Source: Patescibacteria group bacterium UBA6033
Lineage (GTDB): Bacteria; Patescibacteriota; Minisyncoccia; Phycocordibacterales; Phycocordibacteraceae
Direction of reading: 5' to 3'
DNA length: 15,086 nt
Assembly (NCBI GenBank): GCA_002429325.1
Contig: DIZH01000009.1
Coordinates: 1 to 15,086, forward strand
Position numbers and translations under genes: made by a program. The notes below the pieces were generated by a model. It was given only the letters and a program-made list of their open reading frames with translations, had not been told where the DNA came from and searched no databases. The first letter of the stretch is position 1, and the number at the start of each line of letters is the position of its first letter. Positions 1 through 6,361 of this stretch are shown in pieces.

Positions 1-766
1 AAGTTACCCTGGGGATAACAGGCTAGTTCCGCCCAAGCGTCCATAGCGACGGCGGAGTTCGGCACCTCGATGTCGGCTCACCTTAGCGCGGGGCTGGAGA
101 AGGTCCCAAGCGTATGGCTGTTCGCCATTTAAAAAGGTACGCGAGCTGGGTTCAAACCGTTCAGCATCTCAATTACAAGGTCGAACCTTGTAATTGGGAA
201 ATTGGACGGTTTGAACCCCGAGGCAATTGTTAGCTACGTGGAGACGTAGTGTGCGAATCGACAAATCACGGCGGTCGCTTATAGGAATATAGGCGTTAGC
301 AAATCAACTGATATCGGTAAAACCCATATGCAATGGGCAATACCGAGGGAAGGCGCAAGCCACCCGTAGAGACTGAATGTTGATCATCGAGAACCGATGG
401 TGTTACAGTCCGATCCCCGCAGTAATGCGGGTATATCCAGCACTAACAATTAGTGCTGGATCAACAAGATGCGTGAGACAGGTTGGTCTCCTATCTACTA
501 CAGGCGTTGATTCTTGAGGAGGGTTGTCCCTAGTACGAGAGGACCGGGATGAACTGACCTCTGGTCTACCAGCTGTCTTGCCAAAGGCACCGCTGGGTAG
601 CTATGTCGGGTTACGATAACCGCTGAAAGCATATAAGCGGGAAACGTGCTCCAAGATTAGGAATCGTTATGAGACTCGTGGGAGATGACCACGTTGATAG
701 GCTCTAGATAGAAGTGCCGCAAGGTATTAAGTCGAGGAGTACTAATATGTCCAGTCTCTCATGCGG
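1..766 (+). rRNA. rrl: 23S ribosomal RNA, 3' part, interrupted by an intron
   Basis: The window opens inside domain V of 23S rRNA. The peptidyl-transferase segment GGGGATAACAGGCT (11-24), the CACCTCGATGTCGGCTC stretch and GGCTGTTCGCCATTTAA are nearly identical to E. coli 2445-2565. The sarcin-ricin loop AGTACGAGAGGACC is at about 532-545, and GAGTACTAAT near 737-746 marks the approach to the 3' end. The 5' end lies outside the window and the 3' end is placed by analogy, about 20 nt after TACTAAT. Exon sequence is 1-160 and 472-766; 161-471 is a group I intron. The 5S gene follows about 80 nt later. Confidence 0.96.
161..471 (+). ncRNA. Group I intron at 23S position 2593, no ORF
   Basis: Removing 161-471 joins CAAACCGT to CGTGAGACAGG and restores the conserved 23S sequence, with the insertion after the equivalent of U2593. 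The group I core can be traced by hand: P2 (234-239/244-249), P3 ATCAAC 303-308 with GTTGAT 379-384, P4 CGGTA 315-319 with TACCG 341-345, P5 CCCAT/ATGGG 323-327/333-337, P6 with a GCAA loop 347-365, P7 GACT 371-374 with AGTC 407-410, P8 385-389/395-399, P9 416-420/427-431, and a 12-bp P9.1 435-446/450-461. The last intron base is G471. An internal guide at 204-218 is complementary to the 5' exon, and an 11-bp hairpin (170-196) sits inside the P1 loop. The pair at the splice site is U160-A206, and the U.G wobble is one base further (U161.G205), so the 5' boundary may be off by one. No reading frame for an endonuclease is present. Confidence 0.9.
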
Positions 767-847
767 AACTGTGTATATCACAATCGTTGTTTGTATCTGA
801 AAGTTACCTTTGCATGTATTTGTATGAACAAACACTTCGAGTGTTCA

Positions 848-965
848 GTTCTGGTGGTTTGGCGAGAGGGTCACACCCGTTCTCATTCCGAACACGGCAG
901 TTAAGCCTCTTAGCGGCGATGGTACTCATCGTAACAGGTGGGGAGAGTAGCTAGCCGCCAGAACT
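848..965 (+). rRNA. rrf: 5S ribosomal RNA
   Basis: The 118-nt segment has the 5S hallmarks: terminal helix GTTCTGGTGG paired with CCGCCAGAAC, the loop-B/C region around TCATTCCGAACACGGCAGTTAAGC, and the GGGGAGAGTAG segment near the 3' end. Complementarity extends outward (838-857 with 956-975, one mismatch), which looks like a precursor processing stem. The ends are taken from the base of the canonical terminal helix and may shift by a few bases. Confidence 0.95.
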
Positions 966-975
966 GAATACTCGA

Positions 976-1092
976 AAGAGAAATGATTATGGAAGGAGTC
1001 TCGCAAGAGGATAGTGGGTTCTGTGACGAGACCCCTCTTCTATCAGCAGGTTACCTGCTCTCCCTCCGCCAAAAAGATCTTTACATAGTTAC
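976..1092 (+). other. 5S to tRNA spacer with hairpins
   Basis: No gene is seen here. GTCTCG (998-1003) pairs with CGAGAC (1027-1032), and two flanking G residues pair with C across one mismatch. A 6-bp hairpin AGCAGG/CCTGCT (1045-1059) follows. Parts of the first hairpin (AAGAGG with CCTCTT) could form a competing pairing. There is no clear T tract, so termination of the 23S-5S transcript here is only possible. The sequence TACATA at 1082-1087 could be a -10 for the following tRNA, but this is weak. Confidence 0.4.
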
Positions 1093-1210
1093 TGGGGTGT
1101 AGCTCAGCAAAGCCTCGTTGAAACCAAGCATCAACCGGTTTATACAAGGTGAGGTAGAGCGTTCGTTCGTAAGCGAAAGGTCGTGGGTTCGAATCCCGCC
1201 ACTCCAACCA
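1093..1210 (+). tRNA. tRNA-Thr(CGT)-like gene with a 45-nt D-loop insertion
   Basis: The acceptor strands TGGGGTG (1093-1099) and CACTCCA (1200-1206) pair with one G.T. The discriminator is A1207 and CCA is encoded (1208-1210). The T arm is GTGGG-TTCGAAT-CCCGC and the variable loop AGGTC. The D stem GCTC/GAGC (1102-1105/1157-1160) is intact, but 45 extra nt (1108-1152) lie between the conserved AG and GGTA of the D loop. The insertion folds on itself: CCTC/GAGG, TTG/CAA, AAACC/GGTTT. The anticodon loop reads TTCGTAA (CGT, Thr; U33 and A37 present), but the 5' stem strand is one base short of pairing with G39. The gene could be an interrupted functional tRNA or a decayed one. Intact arms, encoded CCA and its own terminator favour transcription; splicing is not shown. 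Confidence 0.65.
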
Positions 1211-1213
1211 TTC

Positions 1214-1250
1214 CGCCGCGTACCAAAACAAAAAAGGTACGCGGCGTTTT
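1214..1250 (+). terminator. Intrinsic terminator after the first tRNA
   Basis: A perfect 11-bp hairpin (1214-1224 with 1236-1246, arms CGCCGCGTACC and GGTACGCGGCG) has an A-rich loop and is followed by TTTT (1247-1250). The T tract runs directly into the next promoter. Confidence 0.9.
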
Positions 1251-1258
1251 GCTATACT
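1250..1258 (+). promoter_or_regulatory. Extended -10 promoter for the second tRNA
   Basis: TGC-TATACT forms an extended -10 (hexamer 1253-1258), 17 nt before the tRNA at 1276. No good -35 is visible. The same TTTTGCTATACT motif occurs before the gene at 2081, and a variant before 1512. Confidence 0.65.
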
Positions 1259-1275
1259 GTGCACAGACCTTTTGT

Positions 1276-1458
1276 CGGGGTGTAGCGCAGTTTGGTAGCG
1301 CGTTGCTCTGCTTGCGGATGGCCACAAACTACGGTGCGTGTGCTGCAACCCTTTTCACCGCTTGGGTGCGATGAGACTGCTGGTGACAGACCAGAGGAAG
1401 GGATCCGTCAAGCCATGTTTAGCAAAGGTCGTTGGTTCAAATCCAATCGCCCCGACCA
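1276..1458 (+). tRNA. tRNA-Pro-like gene with an anticodon-loop insertion of about 106 nt
   Basis: Acceptor CGGGGTG (1276-1282) pairs with CGCCCCG (1448-1454), followed by A73 and encoded CCA (1456-1458). The D arm is GCGC-AGTTTGGTA-GCGC and the T arm GTTGG-TTCAAAT-CCAAT, with variable loop AGGTC (1426-1430). C1-G72 with A73 is typical of bacterial tRNA-Pro, and the 5' half resembles tRNA-Pro genes. The anticodon stem TTGCT (1303-1307) pairs with AGCAA (1421-1425), but 113 nt lie between the strands instead of 7. The insertion continues the helix: GCTTG (1310-1314) with CAAGC (1409-1413), then CGGAT (1315-1319) with ATCCG (1403-1407). Further hairpins lie inside (CGGTG/CACCG, CTGGT/ACCAG). 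No single cut-and-join gives a normal loop with a purine at 37, so the anticodon cannot be read. The insertion is far shorter than usual group I introns and no core was found. Confidence 0.6.
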
Positions 1459-1464
1459 TTTACC

Positions 1465-1493
1465 GCCGCGTTACATTAGTGACGCGGCATTTT
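1465..1493 (+). terminator. Intrinsic terminator after the second tRNA
   Basis: A 10-bp hairpin (1465-1474 with 1479-1488, arms GCCGCGTTAC and GTGACGCGGC, loop ATTA, two G.T pairs) is followed by ATTTT. It closely resembles the terminator at 1214-1250, and both run into a TTTTGCTATA promoter motif. Confidence 0.85.
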
Positions 1494-1497
1494 GCTA

Positions 1498-1503
1498 TAT
1501 ACT
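1498..1503 (+). promoter_or_regulatory. -10 box placing the start at 1512
   Basis: TATACT ends 8 nt before ATG 1512, within TTTTGCTATATACT. Transcription would begin at or next to the start codon, so the mRNA is probably leaderless. No Shine-Dalgarno is present. Confidence 0.6.
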
Positions 1504-1511
1504 ACTGGCAT

Positions 1512-2060
1512 ATGAAAACTACTCAGCGAGGATTTATTGTTCCATTACTTCTCGTAATAATCGCGCTCCTTTTTGTCGGAGGCGGTGCATACGTCTACAC
1601 ACAGCAATCGCACTCCACGCAGTCACAGACGGTGACATCAGCGACCGCCAGTCTGATCATCGATCCAAAGACGGTAAAAGTTGGTGACGTATTTGGTTCC
1701 TGGGTAGTGAGTTCGATTGAGCCAAGTACGTATGATTCGATTGGCACGCGAATGTCGGGCGCGGTTAATTTTACTGGGACTGTAACTCTCCACGGTCGAC
1801 TATCAGAAGATACATATGTGGGAATTGTATTTGCTCCGGACTCAACAGAAATCTCCAAATTACCTTTCGTGGATATCACGCAGGATAAAACTTTTGAACT
1901 AGATGATGGATCGCATCAGCTGTATGACGCCTCGGGTAATGCAACTTCACTGCTTAAATCTCTGGCAGGAAAGGAAGTTACTATTGAAATAAAAGATTTT
2001 CATTTGTCGTTTAGTGCAGGGAGTATGGTCTCAGCCCAGTTCGTTCGTTCAGTTCAGTAG
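1512..2060 (+). CDS. Membrane-anchored protein of unknown function
   Basis: The protein has 182 residues. Residues 8-30 form one hydrophobic segment (FIVPLLLVIIALLFVGGGAY) preceded by a basic N terminus, so it is probably anchored with the remaining 150 or so residues outside. After a Ser/Thr/Gln-rich linker (about 31-48) there is a beta-rich domain with phrases such as VGDVFGSWVVSSIEP and FTGTVTLHGRL. I do not recognise a family. The frame stays open upstream to 1338, but that stretch lies in tRNA and terminator sequence; the -10 box at 1498-1503 supports ATG 1512. The next gene has its own promoter in the 20-nt gap. Confidence 0.8.
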   Translation: MKTTQRGFIVPLLLVIIALLFVGGGAYVYTQQSHSTQSQTVTSATASLIIDPKTVKVGDVFGSWVVSSIEPSTYDSIGTRMSGAVNFTGTVTLHGRLSEDTYVGIVFAPDSTEISKLPFVDITQDKTFELDDGSHQLYDASGNATSLLKSLAGKEVTIEIKDFHLSFSAGSMVSAQFVRSVQ

Positions 2061-2065
2061 TCTTT

Positions 2066-2074
2066 TGCTATACT
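2066..2074 (+). promoter_or_regulatory. Extended -10 promoter for the gene at 2081
   Basis: TGC-TATACT lies in TTTTGCTATACT, with the hexamer at 2069-2074 and only 6 nt before ATG 2081. This predicts a leaderless transcript. It is the same motif as upstream of the second tRNA. Confidence 0.7.
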
Positions 2075-2080
2075 GTCCGC

Positions 2081-2845
2081 ATGTCCTGGGCAGCACGACG
2101 ACGTTTCATTATTCTGCTCCTCCTCGGAGCAGTTGCTGTGGCATTTGTGACCATGGTCTTTATTGCGACATTTTCTAAGACGCCATCCTGTAGTGACGGG
2201 GTGCAGAACCAGGGAGAGACTGGCGTGGATTGCGGCGGACCGTGTCCGTACCTCTGCGCGGATCAAGCGCGTGTCCCGACGGTGCTATTCACGAAAGCCA
2301 TCCCGAATGGCACCGGGCGCACTGATGTCGTGGCTTCGGTTGAAAATGTGAACGGCACCGCGGCTGCTAAAAATGTGCCCTACACCATTACGCTCTACGG
2401 AGTAGGACAGGTATTTGTGCAGAAAGTCACTGGCACATTCGACCTGCCGCCTTCAACGGCAGTCCCCGTATTCATTCCTGGCATCTCAAGCGGGAATCAG
2501 ACGAATATCCATGCATTCCTCACTATCGATCCTTCGGTAATCCAGTGGTATACGTATGCAGCCAACACTATCCAGCGGCCAGTGGTCGTAAATACGCTCC
2601 TTGGCGGAGCCACTTCAACTCCTCGTATTGATGCGACTATTTCGAATGCAAGTGTGTCGCCCGTGACCAATCTGCAGGCCATCGTGCTGGTGCATGACGA
2701 GCAAGGAGAAGTCATTGCCGCCTCGCAAACTATTGTCCCGGTTATTCCGGCACAGGGGCAATCCACGGCGACCTTTACCTGGAACAGTGCTTTTCCGAGT
2801 ACGCCTGCCAAGATAGAAGTGTTGCCGGTGATGCAATTGCCGTGA
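2081..2845 (+). CDS. Membrane-anchored Cys-motif protein
   Basis: The protein has 254 residues, with a basic N terminus (SWAARRR) and a transmembrane segment at about 8-31. The motif C37-SDG-VQNQGE-TGVD-C51-GGP-C55-PYL-C59 directly follows the membrane. From memory, motifs of this C-x-DG-x-x-N-x-x-E...DCGG-x-C-xxx-C type recur in predicted surface proteins of Parcubacteria. The rest (about 65-254) looks like two beta-sandwich-type repeats, both with variants of DVVASVENVNGT/DATISNASVSPV and a VPVFIPG or VIPAQGQSTATF strand. The four Cys could form disulfides or bind a metal. Its stop overlaps the RodA start (GTGA), so the two are cotranscribed, which hints at a cell-envelope role. The function is unknown. 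Confidence 0.85.
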   Translation: MSWAARRRFIILLLLGAVAVAFVTMVFIATFSKTPSCSDGVQNQGETGVDCGGPCPYLCADQARVPTVLFTKAIPNGTGRTDVVASVENVNGTAAAKNVPYTITLYGVGQVFVQKVTGTFDLPPSTAVPVFIPGISSGNQTNIHAFLTIDPSVIQWYTYAANTIQRPVVVNTLLGGATSTPRIDATISNASVSPVTNLQAIVLVHDEQGEVIAASQTIVPVIPAQGQSTATFTWNSAFPSTPAKIEVLPVMQLP

Positions 2846-3984
2846 GTTCAGTCGAGCCGTATTTCAAAAGACTCGCGACCGCTAGCGGAGATTGGACGCT
2901 GCTTTTGCCAGCGCTCGCTCTCTCTCTTATCGGTATGCTTACTATGAGCACGTTCGGGCAAGGTGTGTCGCTTGCGCCGCGACAGCTGCTGTGGCTCGCC
3001 ATCTCTCTCGGCGTCTATCTAGCTCTCTCAATGTTTGATGTTCGCTTCTTGCGGAGGACTTCAGTCGTGATGACGCTTTATGGTGTAGCCGCAACCATGC
3101 TGGTACTGGTACTCGTGACGACGCATGCAGTGATGGGTGCGCATGCATGGTTCTCGCTCGGCCCTATTTCGTTTCAGCCTGCCGATCTCGCAAAGCTGGC
3201 GCTCATCGTCCTTCTGGCGAAATATCTATCGCGCCGCTATGTCGCGATAGGCGATTTCCGGCATATCATCGTTTCCGGAGCTTACACGCTTGGTCTCGCT
3301 CTTTTGATACTCGTCGAACCGGACATGGGGAACACTATTATTTTCTGCGTGATATGGCTCGGCATGATGCTGGTCTCCGGTATTTCGAAGAAACATCTCG
3401 CGCTCTTGGGCATCATCGGCATCATCGCCGCATCGGTGCTGTGGTTCGGCGGTTTGAAACCCTATCAGCGAGCGCGCATCGTGTCATTCGTAAATCCTGC
3501 GAGCGATATTCACGGCGCTGGTTACAACGCGTATCAAGCGAAGATTGCAGTGGGGAGTGGGGAGCTCCTCGGGAAGGGCATTGGCTATGGCACGCAGAGC
3601 AAGCTGCGTTTCTTGCCTGAGTATCAGACAGATTTTATTTTTGCTGCGTTTGCAGAGGAGTGGGGATTTGTTGGGGTCGTATTGCTTCTTGCCGTCTACG
3701 GCCTTCTTTTCATACGCCTAGCACAGATAGCACGAGCGTCGGCTACGAATTTTGATGCCTTCTTTACTCTCGGTGTATTGCTCCTTTTTGCTGCTCACAC
3801 GGCCATCCATGTCGGTATCAATGTGGGACTCTTGCCCGTGACCGGTACGACTATCCCGTTTATGAGCTCTGGCGGCTCGCATCTCGTGTTGGAGTTTGCC
3901 GCACTCGGTATTGTGACCTCACTTGCCCGCCATGGTCGCGGTGCGACGCGGGACATACAGTCGAACGAGTACCTAGGTGGTTAG
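2842..3984 (+). CDS. rodA: RodA/FtsW-type SEDS peptidoglycan glycosyltransferase
   Basis: SEDS proteins polymerise lipid II glycan strands at the inner membrane, working with a class B PBP in elongation (RodA) or division (FtsW). The 380-residue product is almost entirely hydrophobic with about ten membrane segments. Family motifs are ahAWFSLGPISFQPADLAKLA (about 101-120), EPDMGN (159-164), ARIVSFVNP (211-219), GxGYNAYQAKIAVGSGELLGKG (about 226-246), LPEYQTDFIFAAFAEEWGFVG (about 258-278) and the C-terminal PFMSSGGSHL. D264 in TDFIF corresponds to the Asp known to be essential in other RodA proteins. The GKGxGxGTQ and TDFIF context favours RodA over FtsW. It starts with GTG overlapping the previous stop by 4 nt and has no SD. 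Its TAG overlaps the stop of the convergent glycosyltransferase by 4 nt. Confidence 0.92.
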   Translation: MSSVEPYFKRLATASGDWTLLLPALALSLIGMLTMSTFGQGVSLAPRQLLWLAISLGVYLALSMFDVRFLRRTSVVMTLYGVAATMLVLVLVTTHAVMGAHAWFSLGPISFQPADLAKLALIVLLAKYLSRRYVAIGDFRHIIVSGAYTLGLALLILVEPDMGNTIIFCVIWLGMMLVSGISKKHLALLGIIGIIAASVLWFGGLKPYQRARIVSFVNPASDIHGAGYNAYQAKIAVGSGELLGKGIGYGTQSKLRFLPEYQTDFIFAAFAEEWGFVGVVLLLAVYGLLFIRLAQIARASATNFDAFFTLGVLLLFAAHTAIHVGINVGLLPVTGTTIPFMSSGGSHLVLEFAALGIVTSLARHGRGATRDIQSNEYLGG

Positions 3985-4976
3985 CTTTGGTACACTGCAG
4001 ATGCTTTCTCTACCATGTGCGTGAGCGAGAAGTCGCTCATATCTTTGGCATCAAGTATTTCGCCAACGCCGCCAACGCGATTTGCCTCAACAGGGAGACC
4101 AGCCGCTTTCGCTTCAAGAAGTACATACGGCAGACCCTCTTTGAGGGAGGGGAGTGCGAATACGTCGAACCCGTGTAGCACCTCGCTGGCTGGCATGAAT
4201 CCGAATAACTTCACTTGAGACGCGAGTCCATATTCCTCTATTTTCTTCTCCAAATACAAGCGATCTTCTCCTTCACCAACGATGGCGACGTACATCTCAG
4301 GATTATTTTTTGCTTCCTCAATAAGAGAAATCTGATTTTTGTTATGGGTGAGTTCTCCGATGGTACCAGTGATACGCACACCCTTTGGGAAGGAGTCGCG
4401 GACGATATCTGCTGAGTAAAGAGGAAAATCCAAATCAATGCCGTTATAGATACGGGTGGTTTTATGTCCGATGAACGGCATTTTCTTAGCAACCGAAAGG
4501 TCGTAGTTTGAGACGACAATCACGTTGTGCGAGAGGAGAGCCGTCAGCCATGAAAATATATATATGAGGCCGCGGGAAATAGGATTACGTTGTTCCCAGA
4601 ATGGCCAGCCGTGCGCTGTAAAAATAATCCTCGGAACGCCCGCAATACGTGCCGCGAGCGCACCAATACCTGCTGCTTTTGAAGAATTCAAATGTACAAC
4701 ATCTGGCTTTTCTTTGCGGAAGAGACGGAAGAGTTCAAAAAAGCTCTGCAGGTCGGCAAATGGGGATATGTCCCGCTCAAGGGAGAGAATAGGGTGGGTT
4801 GCTATGCCCGCTTCCTTCAATTTGAGCGCGAGCAGTCCCGGCTGCCCAAACGCTACTGCCACCTGAAATTGGTCTTTTGACAATGAAGTAGCGAGGTCGT
4901 AGACATACCGCTGGGCGCCGCCCCAGTTTGATTTCGTGATAACGAATAATATCTTCCGTCTAATAGGCTCATTCAT
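3981..4976 (-). CDS. GT4-family glycosyltransferase, shortened C-terminal domain
   Basis: The protein has 331 residues. The N-terminal Rossmann half carries the glycine-rich acceptor-side motif SNWGGAQRYVYDLA (about 16-29) and KPDVVHLNSSKAAGIGALAAR. The C-terminal half has GTIGELTHNKNQ, VAIVGEGEDR and LFGFMPASEVLHGFDVFALPSLKEG. The EX7E motif of GT4 retaining enzymes is E280-GLPYVLL-E288. After RVGGVGEILD the chain jumps to FSLTHMVEKASAVYQS, which is how these proteins normally end. The usual stretch of roughly 40-50 residues between (tGlLvpp...laeai..ll) appears to be missing. The frame is open upstream to 5270, but that would run through the divergent sugar transferase; ATG 4976 begins the normal KILFVITKS strand. 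It is divergent from, and probably part of, the glycan cluster. Confidence 0.88.
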   Translation of the reverse strand: MNEPIRRKILFVITKSNWGGAQRYVYDLATSLSKDQFQVAVAFGQPGLLALKLKEAGIATHPILSLERDISPFADLQSFFELFRLFRKEKPDVVHLNSSKAAGIGALAARIAGVPRIIFTAHGWPFWEQRNPISRGLIYIFSWLTALLSHNVIVVSNYDLSVAKKMPFIGHKTTRIYNGIDLDFPLYSADIVRDSFPKGVRITGTIGELTHNKNQISLIEEAKNNPEMYVAIVGEGEDRLYLEKKIEEYGLASQVKLFGFMPASEVLHGFDVFALPSLKEGLPYVLLEAKAAGLPVEANRVGGVGEILDAKDMSDFSLTHMVEKASAVYQS

Positions 4977-5005
4977 AGGAGCAACTGTACAATAGATTTC
5001 CACGT

Positions 5006-5011
5006 TATAGT
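5006..5011 (+). promoter_or_regulatory. -10 box for the glycan operon
   Basis: TATAGT lies 10 nt before ATG 5022, so the predicted leader is only a few bases. The 45-nt divergent gap must also hold the minus-strand promoter, where TACAGT ends 7 nt before ATG 4976; that one is weaker. Confidence 0.55.
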
Positions 5012-5021
5012 ATCCATATCT

Positions 5022-6359
5022 ATGGCTTTTAACCGCCGTGAGACGATTATTCTCCTTATAGGGGATTTCTTCATATTGGTCGCGTCCCTCTGGGTGGCGC
5101 TTCTTATACGTAACCTGGCCATACCGGCACCGCGTTACTTCGAGGCGAACTTCGTACCATTCTTGCCCATGTTCCTGCTCTCGCTTGTCGTGTTCTATGT
5201 GGCCGGTCTCTATGAGAAGCAAACGCGTCCCATCAGAAGTGCCATGGGCATCCGCATTTTTGGTGCACAAGCTGCGACCGTCGCTATTGCCGCAATTTTA
5301 TTTTTCATATTTCCGCTTTCCATTGCGCCCAAGACCATCCTCGTGCTCTACCTCCTGGTGTCGGTACTGGCTGAAAGTCTGTGGCGCTTTTACCGCATGA
5401 CGCGGGAAATGAACGAGTATAATCGCGTACCGGCACTGCTTGTTGGCAGCGGTCCGTCAGTGCTCGAGCTCTATGAGGAGGTACAAGGCAATGATCGATA
5501 TATGATTCGGTTCGGTTCGTTCGTGGACGTCCATGGTCTTACTGTGGAGGAAGTGCGCACAGCCATGGCAAAAGGTATCGACGCGGGTGCGCATCTGCTG
5601 GTCGCCGATACGATTAATTCAACCACCATCCAGGAGGCGCTCAGTGTATCGAATCGCACGACGCAAGATATTGCCATTGTCGAGTTCGCGTCGCTCTATG
5701 AAGAGATATTCGATCGTGTGCCGCTTGAACATCTTGATGTGGCACAATTGCTCGAATCTCTGCCTGAACACCGTTCTCTATATGACGCAGCGAAACGCCT
5801 CTTTGATATCGCTCTTGCGCTCATCGGAGCGTTCATTGCGTTGCCATTCGTAGTAGTTGCGGCGGTGCTCTTGTTCATAAACGGAGGTACGCCTTTTATC
5901 TTTAACGAGCGTATTGGTCGTGGCGAGCATATATTTCGCATCGTGAAGTTGCGTTCCATGCTTCTGAATGACCATGGAGATCCTGAGTTGCAGAAAAAAA
6001 ATCATGTGACAGCAATCGGCCGTATTCTTCGGAAAACCCGGATTGATGAATTACCACAGCTTTGGAACGTGCTTGTCGGCGACCTTTCTTTCATTGGTCC
6101 GAGACCGGAGCTTCCCAATCTTGTTGAGGTGTATGAACACGAGATACCGCAATACCGGATGCGCCATGTAGTCACCCCCGGCCTTTCCGGATGGGCGCAG
6201 ATACATGATTATGATGCACCGCGCGGTGGCGCCGATGTCGTGCGGACGCGCCGCAAGCTTTCATTTGACCTTTACTACTTGAAGCATCGTTCTTTCGGTC
6301 TCGATCTCGCTATTGCTTTGAAGACGCTGCGTGCTTTGCTTTCTTTTTCTGGAACATAA
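5022..6359 (+). CDS. Polyprenyl-phosphate sugar-1-phosphate transferase (WbaP/PssY-like)
   Basis: The 445-residue product has the two-part layout of long polyprenyl glycosylphosphotransferases. An N-terminal half has about four membrane segments (around 9-30, 45-66, 79-100, 104-122) and a soluble Rossmann-like region (about 135-235). A C-terminal bacterial sugar transferase domain starts at about 258 (KRLFDIALALIGAFIALP). Catalytic-domain motifs are FNERIGRGEHIFRIVKLRSM (K309 within KLRSM), IGRILRKTRIDELPQLWNVL (D342-E343), GDLSFIGPRPE (359 on) and PGLSGWAQI. These enzymes move a sugar phosphate from a nucleotide sugar to undecaprenyl phosphate, the first step of surface polysaccharide or glycan assembly. 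The sugar cannot be told from sequence. The epimerase starts 2 nt after its stop. Confidence 0.9.
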   Translation: MAFNRRETIILLIGDFFILVASLWVALLIRNLAIPAPRYFEANFVPFLPMFLLSLVVFYVAGLYEKQTRPIRSAMGIRIFGAQAATVAIAAILFFIFPLSIAPKTILVLYLLVSVLAESLWRFYRMTREMNEYNRVPALLVGSGPSVLELYEEVQGNDRYMIRFGSFVDVHGLTVEEVRTAMAKGIDAGAHLLVADTINSTTIQEALSVSNRTTQDIAIVEFASLYEEIFDRVPLEHLDVAQLLESLPEHRSLYDAAKRLFDIALALIGAFIALPFVVVAAVLLFINGGTPFIFNERIGRGEHIFRIVKLRSMLLNDHGDPELQKKNHVTAIGRILRKTRIDELPQLWNVLVGDLSFIGPRPELPNLVEVYEHEIPQYRMRHVVTPGLSGWAQIHDYDAPRGGADVVRTRRKLSFDLYYLKHRSFGLDLAIALKTLRALLSFSGT

Positions 6360-6361
6360 CT

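Noticed and set aside
1043..1348. Minus- and plus-strand ORFs over the tRNA region (e.g. containing GFEPTTF)
   Set aside because: This is the usual false peptide from antisense T-arm sequence; both tRNAs explain the bases.
1276..1458. tmRNA or a standard group I intron tRNA
   Set aside because: A full D arm excludes tmRNA; 106 nt is too short and no P3/P7 pairing was found for group I.
1338..1511. Upstream extension of the 1512 gene to an ATG at 1338
   Set aside because: It runs through the second tRNA gene and its terminator; the promoter at 1498-1503 fits ATG 1512.
4977..5270. N-terminal extension of the GT4 protein to 5270
   Set aside because: It would overlap the divergent sugar transferase by about 250 nt, and the extra residues are charged and unlike the family.
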